64,000 nucleotides of DNA. Origin: Porphyridium purpureum. Lineage: Eukaryota > Rhodophyta > Bangiophyceae > Porphyridiales > Porphyridiaceae. This document shows, one piece after another, positions 46,593 through 56,235 of this stretch. Under the pieces are notes generated by a model. That model was not told where the DNA came from and ran no database searches. It saw nothing but the letters and a program-made list of their open reading frames with translations. Numbering within the stretch: position 1 is the first letter of the stretch; each line of letters begins with the position of its first letter. The position numbers and the translations under genes are program-made. The stretch lies in NCBI GenBank assembly GCA_008690995.1, contig VRMN01000014.1, positions 186,001 through 250,000 of the forward strand, given 5' to 3'.

Positions 46593-49346
46593 TTAATAAA
46601 TACCGTTGGTCCAGTTCTGGAACTTGTCGTACTGCTTGGATCTCCAGTTGTTGCAGCTCTCGTCGATGAGCGCGAGCACGCTTCGGATGCACTCGTGCTC
46701 CGTGCACGAGACCAGGAAGCGGCTGCGCAGCTGGTCCAGCAGCACCGAGCCGCCCTGCATGCACGGCATCACCGAGTTGCTCTCCAGCAGGATCTCGACC
46801 AGCGCGACGACCTTTTCAGAGTGTTTTCGCGCCGCAAGGAAGCCCAGCACAACCAGCTCCTTGAAGTACAGGTAGCTCGGCGACCGCTCGCCGCCCATCA
46901 CCTCGAGCAGCTCGTCCGTCAGCTTGAACGGCGCCGTCTCAAACTTGATGGCACCGGGCGAGTTGCTCAGCATGAAGCCAAAGTCAATATGTACGAGGTG
47001 CCCGTCCGTGTCCAGCATCAAGTTGCCGTTATGTCGGTCCTTGATCTGCAGAAAGTAGCAGATCAGCGAGTACGCCGCCATGCTCGAAACAAAGTTGCGC
47101 AACGCCACGCGAAACGACTTGGTCGATGGCGCACCGTACGTCCGCTCAAAGTAGTTCCGCAGGCTTGTAAAGTGAGGCGTCTTCTTCTTCACGTTGTGCA
47201 GCGACGCCGAGTTGGGCACCAGCTCAACTAGCCCGGCGTCCGCGTTCACGCACATGATGCTGAACGGCCGCACAAAGACGTCTACGTTCTCCTCTTTGAA
47301 AATCCACTCAAACTGCCGGATGAGCTGAATCGCAAGCTGCTCCTGGCGCAGGTCGTCGCCTGCCTTGACGATAAACGCGCTGAGGTGCACGTTCGGAAGT
47401 TTTCCAAACGGCGAACTGGCCAGAACACGCCGCTCCCGATCTTCCCAAAGCTCGCCATACACCACGAACTGCATAGCGTGTCGCTTCGCCAAAAACGCGT
47501 CTGCGTCCTCGTCGTCGGGCATCTCGTCCACTCGCGCAAGCACGCTCTCGCCCGTTTTCCTTCCGTACACAGATTTTTTGACGTGCTCACGCACCAGAAT
47601 GGCAGGGTCCGCAAGTTTCTGGAACGAAGCAGGAGTGGTAGCTGACGCCTGGTGAGCCGCCGAGTCTGACCTGGAGCTCTCGCCGAGACTTTTGGTGCTC
47701 TCTGCAAGACCTGTGGTGCTCATGTCAGATTCCTCCACGCCTGACGGCTGCTTTTCAATCAGGGACGACGCGTGCACGGCTTCCTCCTCTTCGCTCGCAT
47801 CGTCTGGCCCTGCAACATCGCTTGTTTCATTCGAACACCCACAACCGTCTTCGGCGGCAAACAAGTGCTCGCAGAAGATGTGCTTGTCGTGGCACGGCAT
47901 TTGAGACTTGTAAACTTCGGCAAACACCATGTATGGTGCCTTGGTCTTGGTGCTCAAAACTATCGTTTCCTTTTCCGCAATCCGGAGAATACGCAGCGCA
48001 GGGTCGTTGGCGCGTGCAAGCGGAAGGTGCAGCGCGCGCTTGGCTGCTGATTCGCCCATGGCCGCAACGGCATCAGCGTCCGGCGGCGGGTGGTCTTGAT
48101 CAAAAGGCGAAACGGCGCTCGTGCTCATTCCTGCCATCCGTCGGAGAAGAAGCATATTGCACTCGGCAAGACCCACATGGCAGGCCGCTTCACGCTCAGC
48201 GCTCGGAACGTCTCTAAGGCGCAACGAAAGTTTCACAAACGCCTTGATAAGGGACAAGATGTCATTGAAGTAGTCGAACCGCTCCTGCTTGATGGCCAAA
48301 AGAATTTCCGGTCCGTTACTTTCACTCGCAGTGTACGCCACGGGGGATGCGGGACACGGTGGCGCCGTTCCATCACCTTGTAGCGGAATGGGCGCATGAG
48401 CGTTCTGATCATGACTGTCTGCATCTCCGTTCAGCACCGCTGGTCCCTGCTCCACTGCAAAAGTATCAGAGGCTTCACCTGAGCTGCTATGGTCCACGGT
48501 CTCCGAAAGCTCAAGGCAATCTATCCGCGCGACCGCCGATGAGACGAGCGCTGACGAGGCCTCTTCTGAACTGGGCAGGGCAATGACATGCTGCTCCTCT
48601 GCGTGGACGTGTACACTCACGCTAGCGGACTCTGACGTCCGAAGGGAGCGCTGAACAAGTTTTTCATAGATGGCCGCATCATCGCCGTTCACTGCGGCAA
48701 CTTCACACATAGTGCGTAATCTGCGGCGCGAAATCTCGCTCGCTGTGTTTTTCGCGGCAATGGCGTCATCAGTTGCTGACTGGAGAAACCAGTAGACCTG
48801 TAGCGCAATTTGCATGGACTTTGAGCACCGATCAAACAGGAACATCTCGAGCGTCTTTGGGAACTCCACGTGGTGCAGGAGCAGCGAGCACAGCTGCGGC
48901 AAGTAATCCTCCATGTCAGCGTCGCGTAGGCCGTACAATTCATTGCACAGAAAGTCCTGGACGCCCGGGTTTGTGCGGTAGCGGTACAGGTACGTGACTG
49001 CCATGTAGGCGTCAAAGAACTCTGAGCGAAACAGACGCAGCAGCCCGCCCATCGACAATGAGCGGAGCCTCCGTTCCTCCTTTCGCGGCGTTGGCGCCGC
49101 GCGCGGACTCTCCTGCACACTGAGCGCATCACCGTCTGAGACGGTCACATTCAGCGTCGCGGACGTGCCGTACTCGGCGTCCAAGTTGCGCACCTGCAAC
49201 ACAAAGGTGTGCTCGGCATTGCTGTCGCTGCCACCGGGCGCCGCGACGGCATGTGCGTGCGCATGCAACGAGGCCGCATGCTGGTGCGCCGAGCCAGACG
49301 AGCTGCTGGCGCCCGTCGCGCTTTTCCAGAGCCGATACATCGGCAT
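46593..49346 (-). CDS. Phosphatidylinositol 4-kinase, type III beta-like
   Basis: Phosphorylates phosphatidylinositol to PI4P, usually at the Golgi. Start set at ATG 49346 ('MPMYRLWK'); the open frame begins upstream at GTG. About 917 residues. The PIK helical (lipid kinase unique) domain is at about 100-190 ('FFDAYMAVTYLYRYRTNPG', 'CSLLLHHVEFPKTLEMF'). The middle 200-630 is acidic and low in complexity, with a Cys/His cluster near 490. The catalytic domain is at about 640-917: 'FIVKAGDDLRQEQLAIQLI', the catalytic loop 'KDRHNGNLML' (about 766), 'HIDFGFML' (about 785), and the C-terminal 'YDKFQNWTNGIY', which closely follows the PI4K-beta ending. All catalytic residues are present. It lies 155 bp downstream of the aldehyde dehydrogenase gene on the same strand. 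Confidence 0.95.
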   Translation of the reverse strand: MPMYRLWKSATGASSSSGSAHQHAASLHAHAHAVAAPGGSDSNAEHTFVLQVRNLDAEYGTSATLNVTVSDGDALSVQESPRAAPTPRKEERRLRSLSMGGLLRLFRSEFFDAYMAVTYLYRYRTNPGVQDFLCNELYGLRDADMEDYLPQLCSLLLHHVEFPKTLEMFLFDRCSKSMQIALQVYWFLQSATDDAIAAKNTASEISRRRLRTMCEVAAVNGDDAAIYEKLVQRSLRTSESASVSVHVHAEEQHVIALPSSEEASSALVSSAVARIDCLELSETVDHSSSGEASDTFAVEQGPAVLNGDADSHDQNAHAPIPLQGDGTAPPCPASPVAYTASESNGPEILLAIKQERFDYFNDILSLIKAFVKLSLRLRDVPSAEREAACHVGLAECNMLLLRRMAGMSTSAVSPFDQDHPPPDADAVAAMGESAAKRALHLPLARANDPALRILRIAEKETIVLSTKTKAPYMVFAEVYKSQMPCHDKHIFCEHLFAAEDGCGCSNETSDVAGPDDASEEEEAVHASSLIEKQPSGVEESDMSTTGLAESTKSLGESSRSDSAAHQASATTPASFQKLADPAILVREHVKKSVYGRKTGESVLARVDEMPDDEDADAFLAKRHAMQFVVYGELWEDRERRVLASSPFGKLPNVHLSAFIVKAGDDLRQEQLAIQLIRQFEWIFKEENVDVFVRPFSIMCVNADAGLVELVPNSASLHNVKKKTPHFTSLRNYFERTYGAPSTKSFRVALRNFVSSMAAYSLICYFLQIKDRHNGNLMLDTDGHLVHIDFGFMLSNSPGAIKFETAPFKLTDELLEVMGGERSPSYLYFKELVVLGFLAARKHSEKVVALVEILLESNSVMPCMQGGSVLLDQLRSRFLVSCTEHECIRSVLALIDESCNNWRSKQYDKFQNWTNGIY

Positions 49347-49501
49347 TGAATTCCCGCTAGGCCGGCCTTCGTCGTCCAACCCGCACGCCCGCCCTCTCGT
49401 GTCGCGCACCACGACGTGTAACCGCCAGCGCGAAACCGCTTAAACCATTAAGCCGTTAAGTCGCTTAGCCATTTAGCTGGTAAACCGTTTGCTTTGGATT
49501 T

Positions 49502-50953
49502 TTATGAGGAGAGTTTGACTGCCCACTGGAAGATCTCGAGCTTGCGCGTCGAGTATGGCGCGTATCGGAGGGCGAGGTCTGGCCACCAAGCACGCCGCAT
49601 GACGGCCTTGTTGTGGCTGAACGTGTTGAAGCCGTGCTGTCCCGTGTAGCAGCCCATGCCGCTCGCGCCCACGCCGCCAAACGGCAGCTCAGGCACCGAC
49701 ATGAAGAACATGGTGTCGTTGATGCACATGCTGCCGCAGCTCACCTGCTGCTCGAAGCGCGTCTCGACCGCCGCGTCCTTGGTGAATAGGTAGGCCGCCA
49801 GCGGCTTGTCGCGTGCGCGGATGAACCGCATTGCTGATTCGAGGTCCTCCATTCGCATCACCGGCAGCACCGGCCCGAAAATTTCTTCCTGCATTGCTGC
49901 ACAGTCGGCGCTCACGTCCGTCAGCACAGTCGGCGCTATGTACCGCGAGTCTGCATTCGCGTGTCCTCCGACCGCCACATTCACACGATCGTCTTGGATC
50001 AGTGCAAGCACCCGCTCAAAGTGGCGCGCATTCACAATGCGCCCAAAGCTCTCTGACTGTTCGGGCTCCTCGCCAAACATTTCTGTGATGGTCCTCTGCA
50101 GCGCCGCCACCAGCTGCTTCTCGAGACTTGCGCTACCGACCAAAATCACATAGTCGGGCGCAATGCATGTTTGTCCGGCGTTCATAAACTTGCCCCATGC
50201 AATGCGGCGCGCCGCGACGCTCAGGTCCGCGTCCGCCATCACGACGCACGGGCTCTTTCCACCCAGTTCCAGCGTAACGGGCGTAAGGTGTTTGGCGGCG
50301 GCTGCCAGCACGATGCGTCCTATGGCGCCGCCGCCCGTGTACAAGATATGATCCCACGGCATCTCGAGCAAACACGTGGTTTCGTGCACAGCACCCGTCA
50401 CCACCTTGACACATTCTGGGTCCAAGTACTCGGCAACCAGACGCGCGAGCAGCGCAGAGGATGCTGGCGCAAGCTCGGAGGGCTTGATCACTGCGCAGTT
50501 GCCCGCAGCCAGCACAGCGGCGAGGCCGGCAAGCGGCAGCTGCAACGGATAGTTCCACGGCGAGATGATCAGCACAAGACCGAGCGGCTCGGCGAGCGTC
50601 CACGAACGCGCCGGAAGGCCCAGCAGCGGCGTGCTGACGCGGCGCCTGGCGGCCCACTTCCGCAGGTTCCTCCGCAAGTACTTTGCCTCCTGCATGACCA
50701 TGCCAATCTCTCCAAACCACGCCTCCATGCGGGGCTTGCCGAGGTCGGCCATGAGCGCGTCCGCCAGCTCATTCTCACGCTCCGCCATCATGCGCTCGAG
50801 CGCCAGCAGCTGCCGCTCGCGCCACGCGACATCTGCGGTGCGGCCGGTCTCGAACACGCCGCGCAGTCCCTGCTGCAGCGCTGCAAACTCCATCATGCCC
50901 GCGCGCTCCACATCCCACCCGCCTCCGTGCCGCCTGCGCCCTCCAACCGCCAT
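49502..50953 (-). CDS. Aldehyde dehydrogenase, ALDH3 (fatty/aromatic aldehyde) type
   Basis: Oxidises aldehydes to acids with NAD(P)+. 483 residues from ATG 50953. The cofactor-binding region includes 'ISPWNYPLQLPL' (about 128-140) and 'VIKPSELAP'. The catalytic Glu is in 'TLELGGKSPC' (about 229) and the catalytic Cys in 'NAGQTCIAPDYV' (Cys263). 'EEIFGPVLPV' and 'PFGGVGASGMG' complete the family signature. Length and 'CIAPDYV' fit class 3 ALDH. No C-terminal membrane anchor is seen, unlike animal fatty aldehyde dehydrogenase. The first 20 residues are Gly/Arg-rich and could be a weak targeting signal, or translation could begin at Met20. It is divergent from the DEAD-box gene. Confidence 0.95.
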   Translation of the reverse strand: MAVGGRRRHGGGWDVERAGMMEFAALQQGLRGVFETGRTADVAWRERQLLALERMMAERENELADALMADLGKPRMEAWFGEIGMVMQEAKYLRRNLRKWAARRRVSTPLLGLPARSWTLAEPLGLVLIISPWNYPLQLPLAGLAAVLAAGNCAVIKPSELAPASSALLARLVAEYLDPECVKVVTGAVHETTCLLEMPWDHILYTGGGAIGRIVLAAAAKHLTPVTLELGGKSPCVVMADADLSVAARRIAWGKFMNAGQTCIAPDYVILVGSASLEKQLVAALQRTITEMFGEEPEQSESFGRIVNARHFERVLALIQDDRVNVAVGGHANADSRYIAPTVLTDVSADCAAMQEEIFGPVLPVMRMEDLESAMRFIRARDKPLAAYLFTKDAAVETRFEQQVSCGSMCINDTMFFMSVPELPFGGVGASGMGCYTGQHGFNTFSHNKAVMRRAWWPDLALRYAPYSTRKLEIFQWAVKLSS

Positions 50954-51999
50954 CCCCTCGTCTAGGGTTCCTCCACAGCCCTGGAAACCCTAGCCCGTTT
51001 GCACGGCACACCACGCGCGAGCGCTCGGCGGGAGGCCCGCTAGCCGACGTGCGCAGGACGCGTATCTGTGCGCGGACACCTTCACTTGTCCAGCCGCACT
51101 CAGCGCAGCTCGTCCCACTCGTCCACTCCTTCCGTAAAAACCGGTGGCGCGCTCCGCCCAGTCTGGCGACTGGCTCCGCGAGGTTTCGGTGCGAATTGTA
51201 ACGAGCCTGCAGAGCTCGGTTGGCGATGAACAGAGTCGACGCTGCAGCTGGCGTTCCCGAACTGCAAGGCCATGCCACTAACGTGCTGCAAGCTGACTCT
51301 GGAAACCCGCGTAGGCACTCGTTTTAACGTGCAATTTCTTCTTCCTCGTGACTGACTCAAACGTAAGCGACTCGAAGCCGGACAAGAGTAAAGTGAGGTT
51401 CCTGCTTTAATTCCTGGCTGCTTCTGACGACGTGGCGACCGCGATGGCCCGTCTGTCCCGTTCTCAACTGCGATTGCGATGGAAGTTTGAGAGCGATAAG
51501 ATTCAGAGTAGAACTTTTTTACCTTGTCAATTTCACAACTTTGTTTTGTTCTGCTCTGCCCTTTTCTGCTCTGCTCTCTTCTGCCGCTTCTGCGTTGCAC
51601 TCAGCCGCTCGAGGCATGCCGCCTGTCATGTTCACGCGTGCGGCACGTGGTGCGCGTCTGGCGCCCGTGCCGACGTCCCAGCACGCACTATCCATTTATT
51701 CACGCGCACTACATTAAATAATAAAAATTAAATAATAAACATTAAATAATGCCAGCGCGCGCGGAAGCCGGCCGGTGGCGCGCCTGCAGCGCAGAAAGCG
51801 CGGCGTGTGAGTGCGAAGGACAGACGAGCGGGACTGTGCGGCGCGGCGTGGAGCGGAGCGGCGCGTGCGGGCAGCGCCATTGGTTTCGCGGCACCTGGCA
51901 TTTACCACGGCTCGTGCGCGGGGTCCGGCTGCGGTAGAATTGGGCGTGCGTGGAAGTGTTGTTGGGCGTTGCAGAGCGGCTCGAGCGTGCGTTGTGGCC
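50954..51999. promoter_or_regulatory. Divergent intergenic region ALDH / DEAD-box helicase
   Basis: About 1.05 kb between divergent starts. It contains the telobox-like inverted repeat near ALDH, a pyrimidine-rich stretch (51540-51600), and at 51711-51751 an AT-only patch made of three ATTAAATAAT copies. The 250 bp before the DEAD-box ATG are GC-rich and open but lack an in-frame ATG. No other gene seen. Confidence 0.45.
50961..50993. repeat. Inverted repeat with telobox-like arms in the ALDH leader
   Basis: CTAGGGTTCC and GGAAACCCTAG form near-complementary arms about 11 bases apart, 8-40 bp upstream of the ALDH start. AAACCCTA is the plant telobox, known in promoters of growth genes. Function here is unknown. 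It could fold in the leader RNA. Confidence 0.5.
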
Positions 52000-53814
52000 A
52001 TGGCGTTTGTGTCGTTGACTGTGGGCGTCGCTGATGCTGGTGCACGAGGACGAGGACGAGGAGGAGCAGGTCTGGTGCGTGATGTGGGCTTGTGCGATGG
52101 CGGCAGAGTGGGTCGTGTAATTGCCGTGCGGCGGCGAGAGGCCGTGCAGACGCGGATGTGCACTGAAGGTGCCACAATCGCAGAGGAAATTCCGGCGGCT
52201 GTTGAGGAGCTGCGGGGGAGTTTGCCTGCTGCACCGCATGAAGCGGTGGATGAGGCTTTCTTCTCGGCGCATTTGAACGGCTTTGGTGCACTTGGCATTG
52301 GACAGCCATTGTGTGATGCGCTCGCGCAGGGCGGCGTCTCGCGTCCGTCTGTCATTCAGGCGCGCGGCATTGTGCCCGCGCTCGCGGGCGCCTCGGTCAT
52401 AATTGGTGCCGCAACGGGCTCGGGCAAGACGCTCGCGTACCTGTTGCCCATCATTCAGCGCATCAAAAACAGTGAAGCCCTGCAAGTCCTCCCGAATGAC
52501 GGCATGGACGCAGAAGACGACTTGGACTCCTTCATGGACGGCTCTGCCGAGCCGGCCACTCGCGCGCGTGCACAGCGCGCACCTCGCCGACCGCGCGCGA
52601 TCATCATGCTGCCTACGCGCGAGCTCGGCCAGCAGGTGTTCGAGGTGGCCAAGCAACTCAGCCATTTTGAAAAGTGTCGCGTGGTCTCGCTCCTCGGCGG
52701 CGCATCAGGCCTTAAGGCTCAGACAGACGCGCTCGCGCGAGCTCCTGTAGACATAGTCGTGACGACGTCGGGTCGGCTGCTCCAGCACCTGGAGAAAAAC
52801 ACCATCGACTTGGTTGAAACAGAGGTGATTGTGCTTGACGAGGTGGACACTATGTTTGACGAGGGCTTTGGACCGGAACTGGAGCGTGTGTTTGGTCGCC
52901 TGCGCAGGCGACTCCGCTCTGGTACGCAAGCAAAGGAGATGAGCACGGATGTCCAGTTCATTGCGGTGGGCGCCACACACCCAAAGGCCGCGGAGGAGCT
53001 TTATCAGGTTCACTTTCCGAACGCGAAGCGCATCAACGTTGACCTCCACCGGACGCCCAAGGGCCTCACGCAGCGCTTCATCAATGTGAAGCCGAACGAG
53101 AAGACCGCCGAGCTGCTGTCATTCTTGGGTAACTCGGCGTCGAAAGCCGCGCTTCGGGGTGGACGCATGATCATGTTTACCAACAGCATTGAAAGCTGTC
53201 GCTTCGTCGACCATTTCCTGAGCGAGCACGGTTTCTCTACGTCGTGCATGCACGGAAAAATCCCCGCAGAAACGCGTGCCGCCAACTTTCAACAGTTCAA
53301 GAGTGGCGTAACACAGATTCTGGTCTGCACGGACATCGCAGCGAGAGGGCTGGACAATCTTGCGGTCGATCACGTGGTCATGTTTGACTTTCCGACTACG
53401 GCTGTGGATTACATTCACCGCGCCGGGCGCACAGCCAGGGCTGGGCGCGCAGGGCTCGTGACGTCGTTGGTGACGAAGAAGGATGAGAGGCTGGCCAAGG
53501 TTCTGGAGCTGAACTCGCGCGTCCGGGAAGACGCGTTGGAAAAGGAGCTCGAAAAGCGAAACGAGTGGATACGCGCTAAACAGGCGTCCGAGGTGGCGCT
53601 CAAGAAGCAGCTAAAGTCGACTCCGGAAACCTCGGCATCGACGGTGGTGGCAACAGAGAACAGCAGAAATCCGCGCTCTGCCGGGCGACCCCAGAGGGCG
53701 GCGGTTCCGGGCAGAAGCACAGGCAGTGCGCGTTTCAACAAGGCACGCGGCACCAGTAAGAGTGGAGGTGCCTCGTCTCGTTTCGGCGGTAATCGAGGAG
53801 GCCGCAGCAGGTAG
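52000..53814 (+). CDS. DEAD-box (DEVD) ATP-dependent RNA helicase, possibly organellar
   Basis: Unwinds RNA with ATP. Start set at ATG 52000 (GTGGCCATGGCG, strong context); 604 residues. The first about 55 residues are rich in Val, Ala, Arg and Gly with few acidic residues, like a transit peptide. Q-motif region is 'GVSRPSVIQARGI'. Motif I 'AATGSGKT' is at about 137; Ia 'PTRELGQQ' about 204; Ib 'TSGRLLQ'; II is 'VLDEVDTMFDEGFGPE' at about 277, i.e. DEVD instead of DEAD. III is 'GATH' rather than SAT. V 'CTDIAARGLD'; VI 'HRAGRTARAG' about 473. The C-terminal 80 residues are Arg/Gly/Ser-rich, ending 'GGNRGGRSR', for RNA binding. 'DEGFGPE' after motif II recalls chloroplast ribosome-assembly helicases of the RH39/RH22 kind (from memory, unsure). 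Confidence 0.93.
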   Translation: MAFVSLTVGVADAGARGRGRGGAGLVRDVGLCDGGRVGRVIAVRRREAVQTRMCTEGATIAEEIPAAVEELRGSLPAAPHEAVDEAFFSAHLNGFGALGIGQPLCDALAQGGVSRPSVIQARGIVPALAGASVIIGAATGSGKTLAYLLPIIQRIKNSEALQVLPNDGMDAEDDLDSFMDGSAEPATRARAQRAPRRPRAIIMLPTRELGQQVFEVAKQLSHFEKCRVVSLLGGASGLKAQTDALARAPVDIVVTTSGRLLQHLEKNTIDLVETEVIVLDEVDTMFDEGFGPELERVFGRLRRRLRSGTQAKEMSTDVQFIAVGATHPKAAEELYQVHFPNAKRINVDLHRTPKGLTQRFINVKPNEKTAELLSFLGNSASKAALRGGRMIMFTNSIESCRFVDHFLSEHGFSTSCMHGKIPAETRAANFQQFKSGVTQILVCTDIAARGLDNLAVDHVVMFDFPTTAVDYIHRAGRTARAGRAGLVTSLVTKKDERLAKVLELNSRVREDALEKELEKRNEWIRAKQASEVALKKQLKSTPETSASTVVATENSRNPRSAGRPQRAAVPGRSTGSARFNKARGTSKSGGASSRFGGNRGGRSR

Positions 53815-54013
53815 AGCCATGATTTCGTTTCTAGTCGGCGGTTCTTCTGCATGCGTATATGTTGATTTCCATTCCCCTGAGAGTAGGCGAAATAAAGGAG
53901 GAATGTGCGCGTCCATGTTCGAGACTGGCCACGCAGTTTCATGACAAGTGGAGGTACTACTCTTTATGTCACAAACACAAACATGTGGATAACACACATC
54001 CCCACGCAACACC

Positions 54014-54883
54014 TTATCGCTCCATCACTGTGGTGAGGACAAAGCAGCTCTGATAGTCCACCTGCTTCTTATCGCTGCGCACCATTGCGCGGACGATGGA
54101 CACGTTGGACGATGAATGCGCGATACGGTAACCGATGTCCACGTGCTTTTGCAGGAGATGGCTGACAGCAACGCGGAACGCGCTGTGCAGACTTTCGAGC
54201 TCAAAAGATGAAAACCAGCCTTCAGATTCGATCGAGCTCTGCTTGCCATTGATCACATAGTAACCCGCAATGGGCTTGTCGTTAGCCATAATCACAACAC
54301 GTTCGAACACAAGTACCACGTACCTGGAGTACCGCGTCTGCTCGGCGGGCGAAGCTGTCACGGTGAGGCTCTGGCCGTGTGTTTCAACGGACGGCGGTAG
54401 TGGTTGCGCGGTTCCTTCCATGGATCCACCGACCTGCGGAGCGACAGGAGCAAGCGCTTGTACATCCATAGAGCGTGGAGCATTGGAGCTCTCGCCGGCC
54501 TTACTGCTCAGCAGCAGCGTTTCTAACTCGGGTAGCCTAAAGTACCGTGCTTCCGCCAGCAGCCGCTTTCGCGTGCGTTCGTCCTGTGGCGGCACAAACT
54601 CAGTGGCGGGCGCCTCTGTGCGGAGAAACTCGAGCACAAGCTTGAAAACATCTGGGTCACGGTCAAAGAACCACGTTTTTCTCCTCCCGCGCCTGCGCAC
54701 CAGCTCGGAATCTGGCGCTTCGGCGGACGACATGTGATCTGTCATGGGCCCGGCGTCCATCTCCACCTCCGCGTTCCAATCGCACTGCGCCAGCCGCGAG
54801 CTCTCATAGCGACACAGGCTCTTGGTGGAGCTCACGAACTCCACGCCGCCCACGTTCACGCGCACCGCGTCCTGCATGTCCAT
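54014..54883 (-). CDS. BTB/POZ (potassium-channel tetramerisation type) domain protein
   Basis: 289 residues from ATG 54883. Residues about 6-125 form a BTB_2 (T1/KCTD) fold: 'VRVNVGGVEFVSSTKSLCRY', 'FFDRDPDVFKLVLEFLRT', 'LLAEARYFRLPELETLL'. The domain is split by an acidic, low-complexity insert (about 38-65). No ion-channel membrane segments follow. The C-terminal about 165-289 is a separate globular region of unknown type ('RYVVLVFERVVIMANDKPIA', 'HSAFRVAVSHLLQKHVDIGYRI'). KCTD proteins often act as Cullin-3 adaptors or assembly partners (family knowledge). It converges with the helicase gene (199 bp apart) and is divergent from the CCDC90-like gene. Confidence 0.9.
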   Translation of the reverse strand: MDMQDAVRVNVGGVEFVSSTKSLCRYESSRLAQCDWNAEVEMDAGPMTDHMSSAEAPDSELVRRRGRRKTWFFDRDPDVFKLVLEFLRTEAPATEFVPPQDERTRKRLLAEARYFRLPELETLLLSSKAGESSNAPRSMDVQALAPVAPQVGGSMEGTAQPLPPSVETHGQSLTVTASPAEQTRYSRYVVLVFERVVIMANDKPIAGYYVINGKQSSIESEGWFSSFELESLHSAFRVAVSHLLQKHVDIGYRIAHSSSNVSIVRAMVRSDKKQVDYQSCFVLTTVMER

Positions 54884-55027
54884 CCTGGATTGTCTCGCCT
54901 GGCGCTAGCCGCACACGCTTTGCCGTCTTTGCACACGAGCAGCAGAAACGCGCTTCGACAAGGCGCGACGCATCGAACGGACACGCGGACGAGCTGTGTT
55001 GTGCTGCACAGACAGACGGCGGCGACA
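54884..55027. promoter_or_regulatory. 144-bp bidirectional promoter (BTB gene / CCDC90-like gene)
   Basis: The two ATGs (54883 minus, 55028 plus) are only 144 bp apart, so the leaders and both promoters must share this space. No TATA box is visible. It contains 'GACAAGGCGCGACGC' and 'GAACGGACACGCGGACG', GC-rich strings of unknown meaning. Confidence 0.5.
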
Positions 55028-56041
55028 ATGTGGCGGCGCGCGCGCTCGAGCTTGCTTTCGCGAGGCAGCAACGCCTTGAGGGCTCGGTTCGTGCACGCGG
55101 ATGGCGCGCGCACAAGGTCTGCGGTGGATTCGGATGCCGCACGGGCAGCAAGTGTGCGGTCGGGCCCGTCTGCAACGTCGAGTCCAGCCCCGCAGGCGCA
55201 AAAGTCTGGCGCAGGCGCAGGCACTGCGCAGCAAAAGACCAGCCAGACCGAGCAGAGGCTGTCGGACATCGCACTCGAAGCGCGCAGCCTGGCCAAGGAG
55301 GTCGAAGTTGAGGCGCATTCTCGTGCGGCAGCCGTGTCGCAGGGGCAACATGGGTTTGAAGGCGGCAGTGGTTCAGGTGTAGGCGGGCCAAGTGTCGGTG
55401 TCGGTTCCGCTTTCGGCGCAGGAGCAGGTTCGAGCTCCGGCCCGCTTGCCGCCAATACACCCGGAGCGTCGATGGGCGTTTCTCACGGGCTGAGTCCAAC
55501 ACTTGGTGGCAGCTTCCCTTTTGATACGTACAGAGTGGTGACGCGCTTGCGCCAGGCCGGTTTTTCAGAGCAGCAGGCTGACACAGTATCAGGCATCCTG
55601 GTCGCGCTCGCACGGGACTGCCTGCGCGCTAATTCGGACACATTGGCCACAAAGTCGGACTTTGCGCACTTGCGCTCTGAGTTACAAATCCTTGAGAAGG
55701 CCGACTTTTCCGTGCTCAAGTCTGACCTCCATTTAGCAGAGCGTAAGCAAGCCGAGTCCATCGCAAACGTCTACACTGAAATGGAGCGAATCGAAAACCG
55801 CGTCATCAAGTGGGTGATCGGTGCCACTGGCACGGCCATCGCGCTCGTGCTGGGTTTCATCCGCTTGCTGGCACCGCCTTCGAGCAGCACGCCTCCGCAA
55901 CATGAAAAGCAACAACAACGACGGCGGCAGCAGCAGCAGCAGCAAAATTCATCGCACCACGCGATAGGCGGCGAGTCAGCTGCCAACCATAATAACTCCA
56001 AGAATCCGTCAACCGAAAGCCTTGCTGGGGATCCTATTTGA
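55028..56041 (+). CDS. Mitochondrial CCDC90/MCUR1-like coiled-coil membrane protein
   Basis: Start set at ATG 55028 (ACAATGTGG); the open frame reaches further upstream without support. 337 residues. Residues 1-35 ('MWRRARSSLLSRGSNALRAR') are a typical mitochondrial presequence: Arg/Ser/Leu, no acidic residues. About 45-160 is Ala/Gly/Ser-rich linker. About 165-285 matches the DUF1640 (CCDC90, MCUR1, Fmp32) family: 'FDTYRVVTRLRQAGFSEQQA', 'TLATKSDFAHLRSELQIL', then a coiled coil and one transmembrane helix ('WVIGATGTAIALVLGFIRLL', about 262-282). The tail is poly-Gln/Arg. Family members sit in the inner membrane and influence calcium uniporter or cytochrome oxidase assembly (family knowledge). 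Neighbour on the right is convergent, 194 bp away. Confidence 0.9.
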   Translation: MWRRARSSLLSRGSNALRARFVHADGARTRSAVDSDAARAASVRSGPSATSSPAPQAQKSGAGAGTAQQKTSQTEQRLSDIALEARSLAKEVEVEAHSRAAAVSQGQHGFEGGSGSGVGGPSVGVGSAFGAGAGSSSGPLAANTPGASMGVSHGLSPTLGGSFPFDTYRVVTRLRQAGFSEQQADTVSGILVALARDCLRANSDTLATKSDFAHLRSELQILEKADFSVLKSDLHLAERKQAESIANVYTEMERIENRVIKWVIGATGTAIALVLGFIRLLAPPSSSTPPQHEKQQQRRRQQQQQQNSSHHAIGGESAANHNNSKNPSTESLAGDPI

Positions 56042-56235
56042 GTGCAGCCGAACCAAAGCAGCTCAGCTTGACCATGGCACGACCAAGCTGGACAAGAGAA
56101 GCTTGCGAGTGCGAAAAGGAGAGTTGCACGCTTGTGGCAGCAGTGGTCGCTGCTTTATGTGCTGTTGATCAGAATAACCACCTACAGAAAGACAGCCGTG
56201 TCTTTCTTTCTGCGCGTGTGTCGCTTTCTGTTCCT

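Noticed and set aside
51742-52665. 307-codon minus-strand frame opposite the DEAD-box helicase start
   Set aside because: Antisense of a GC-rich coding region, with no domain and a Ser/Arg/His composition typical of shadows.
54734-55027. Upstream extension of the CCDC90-like frame
   Set aside because: It overlaps the BTB gene's 5' end antisense and lacks a targeting signal, whereas ATG 55028 gives a clean mitochondrial presequence.
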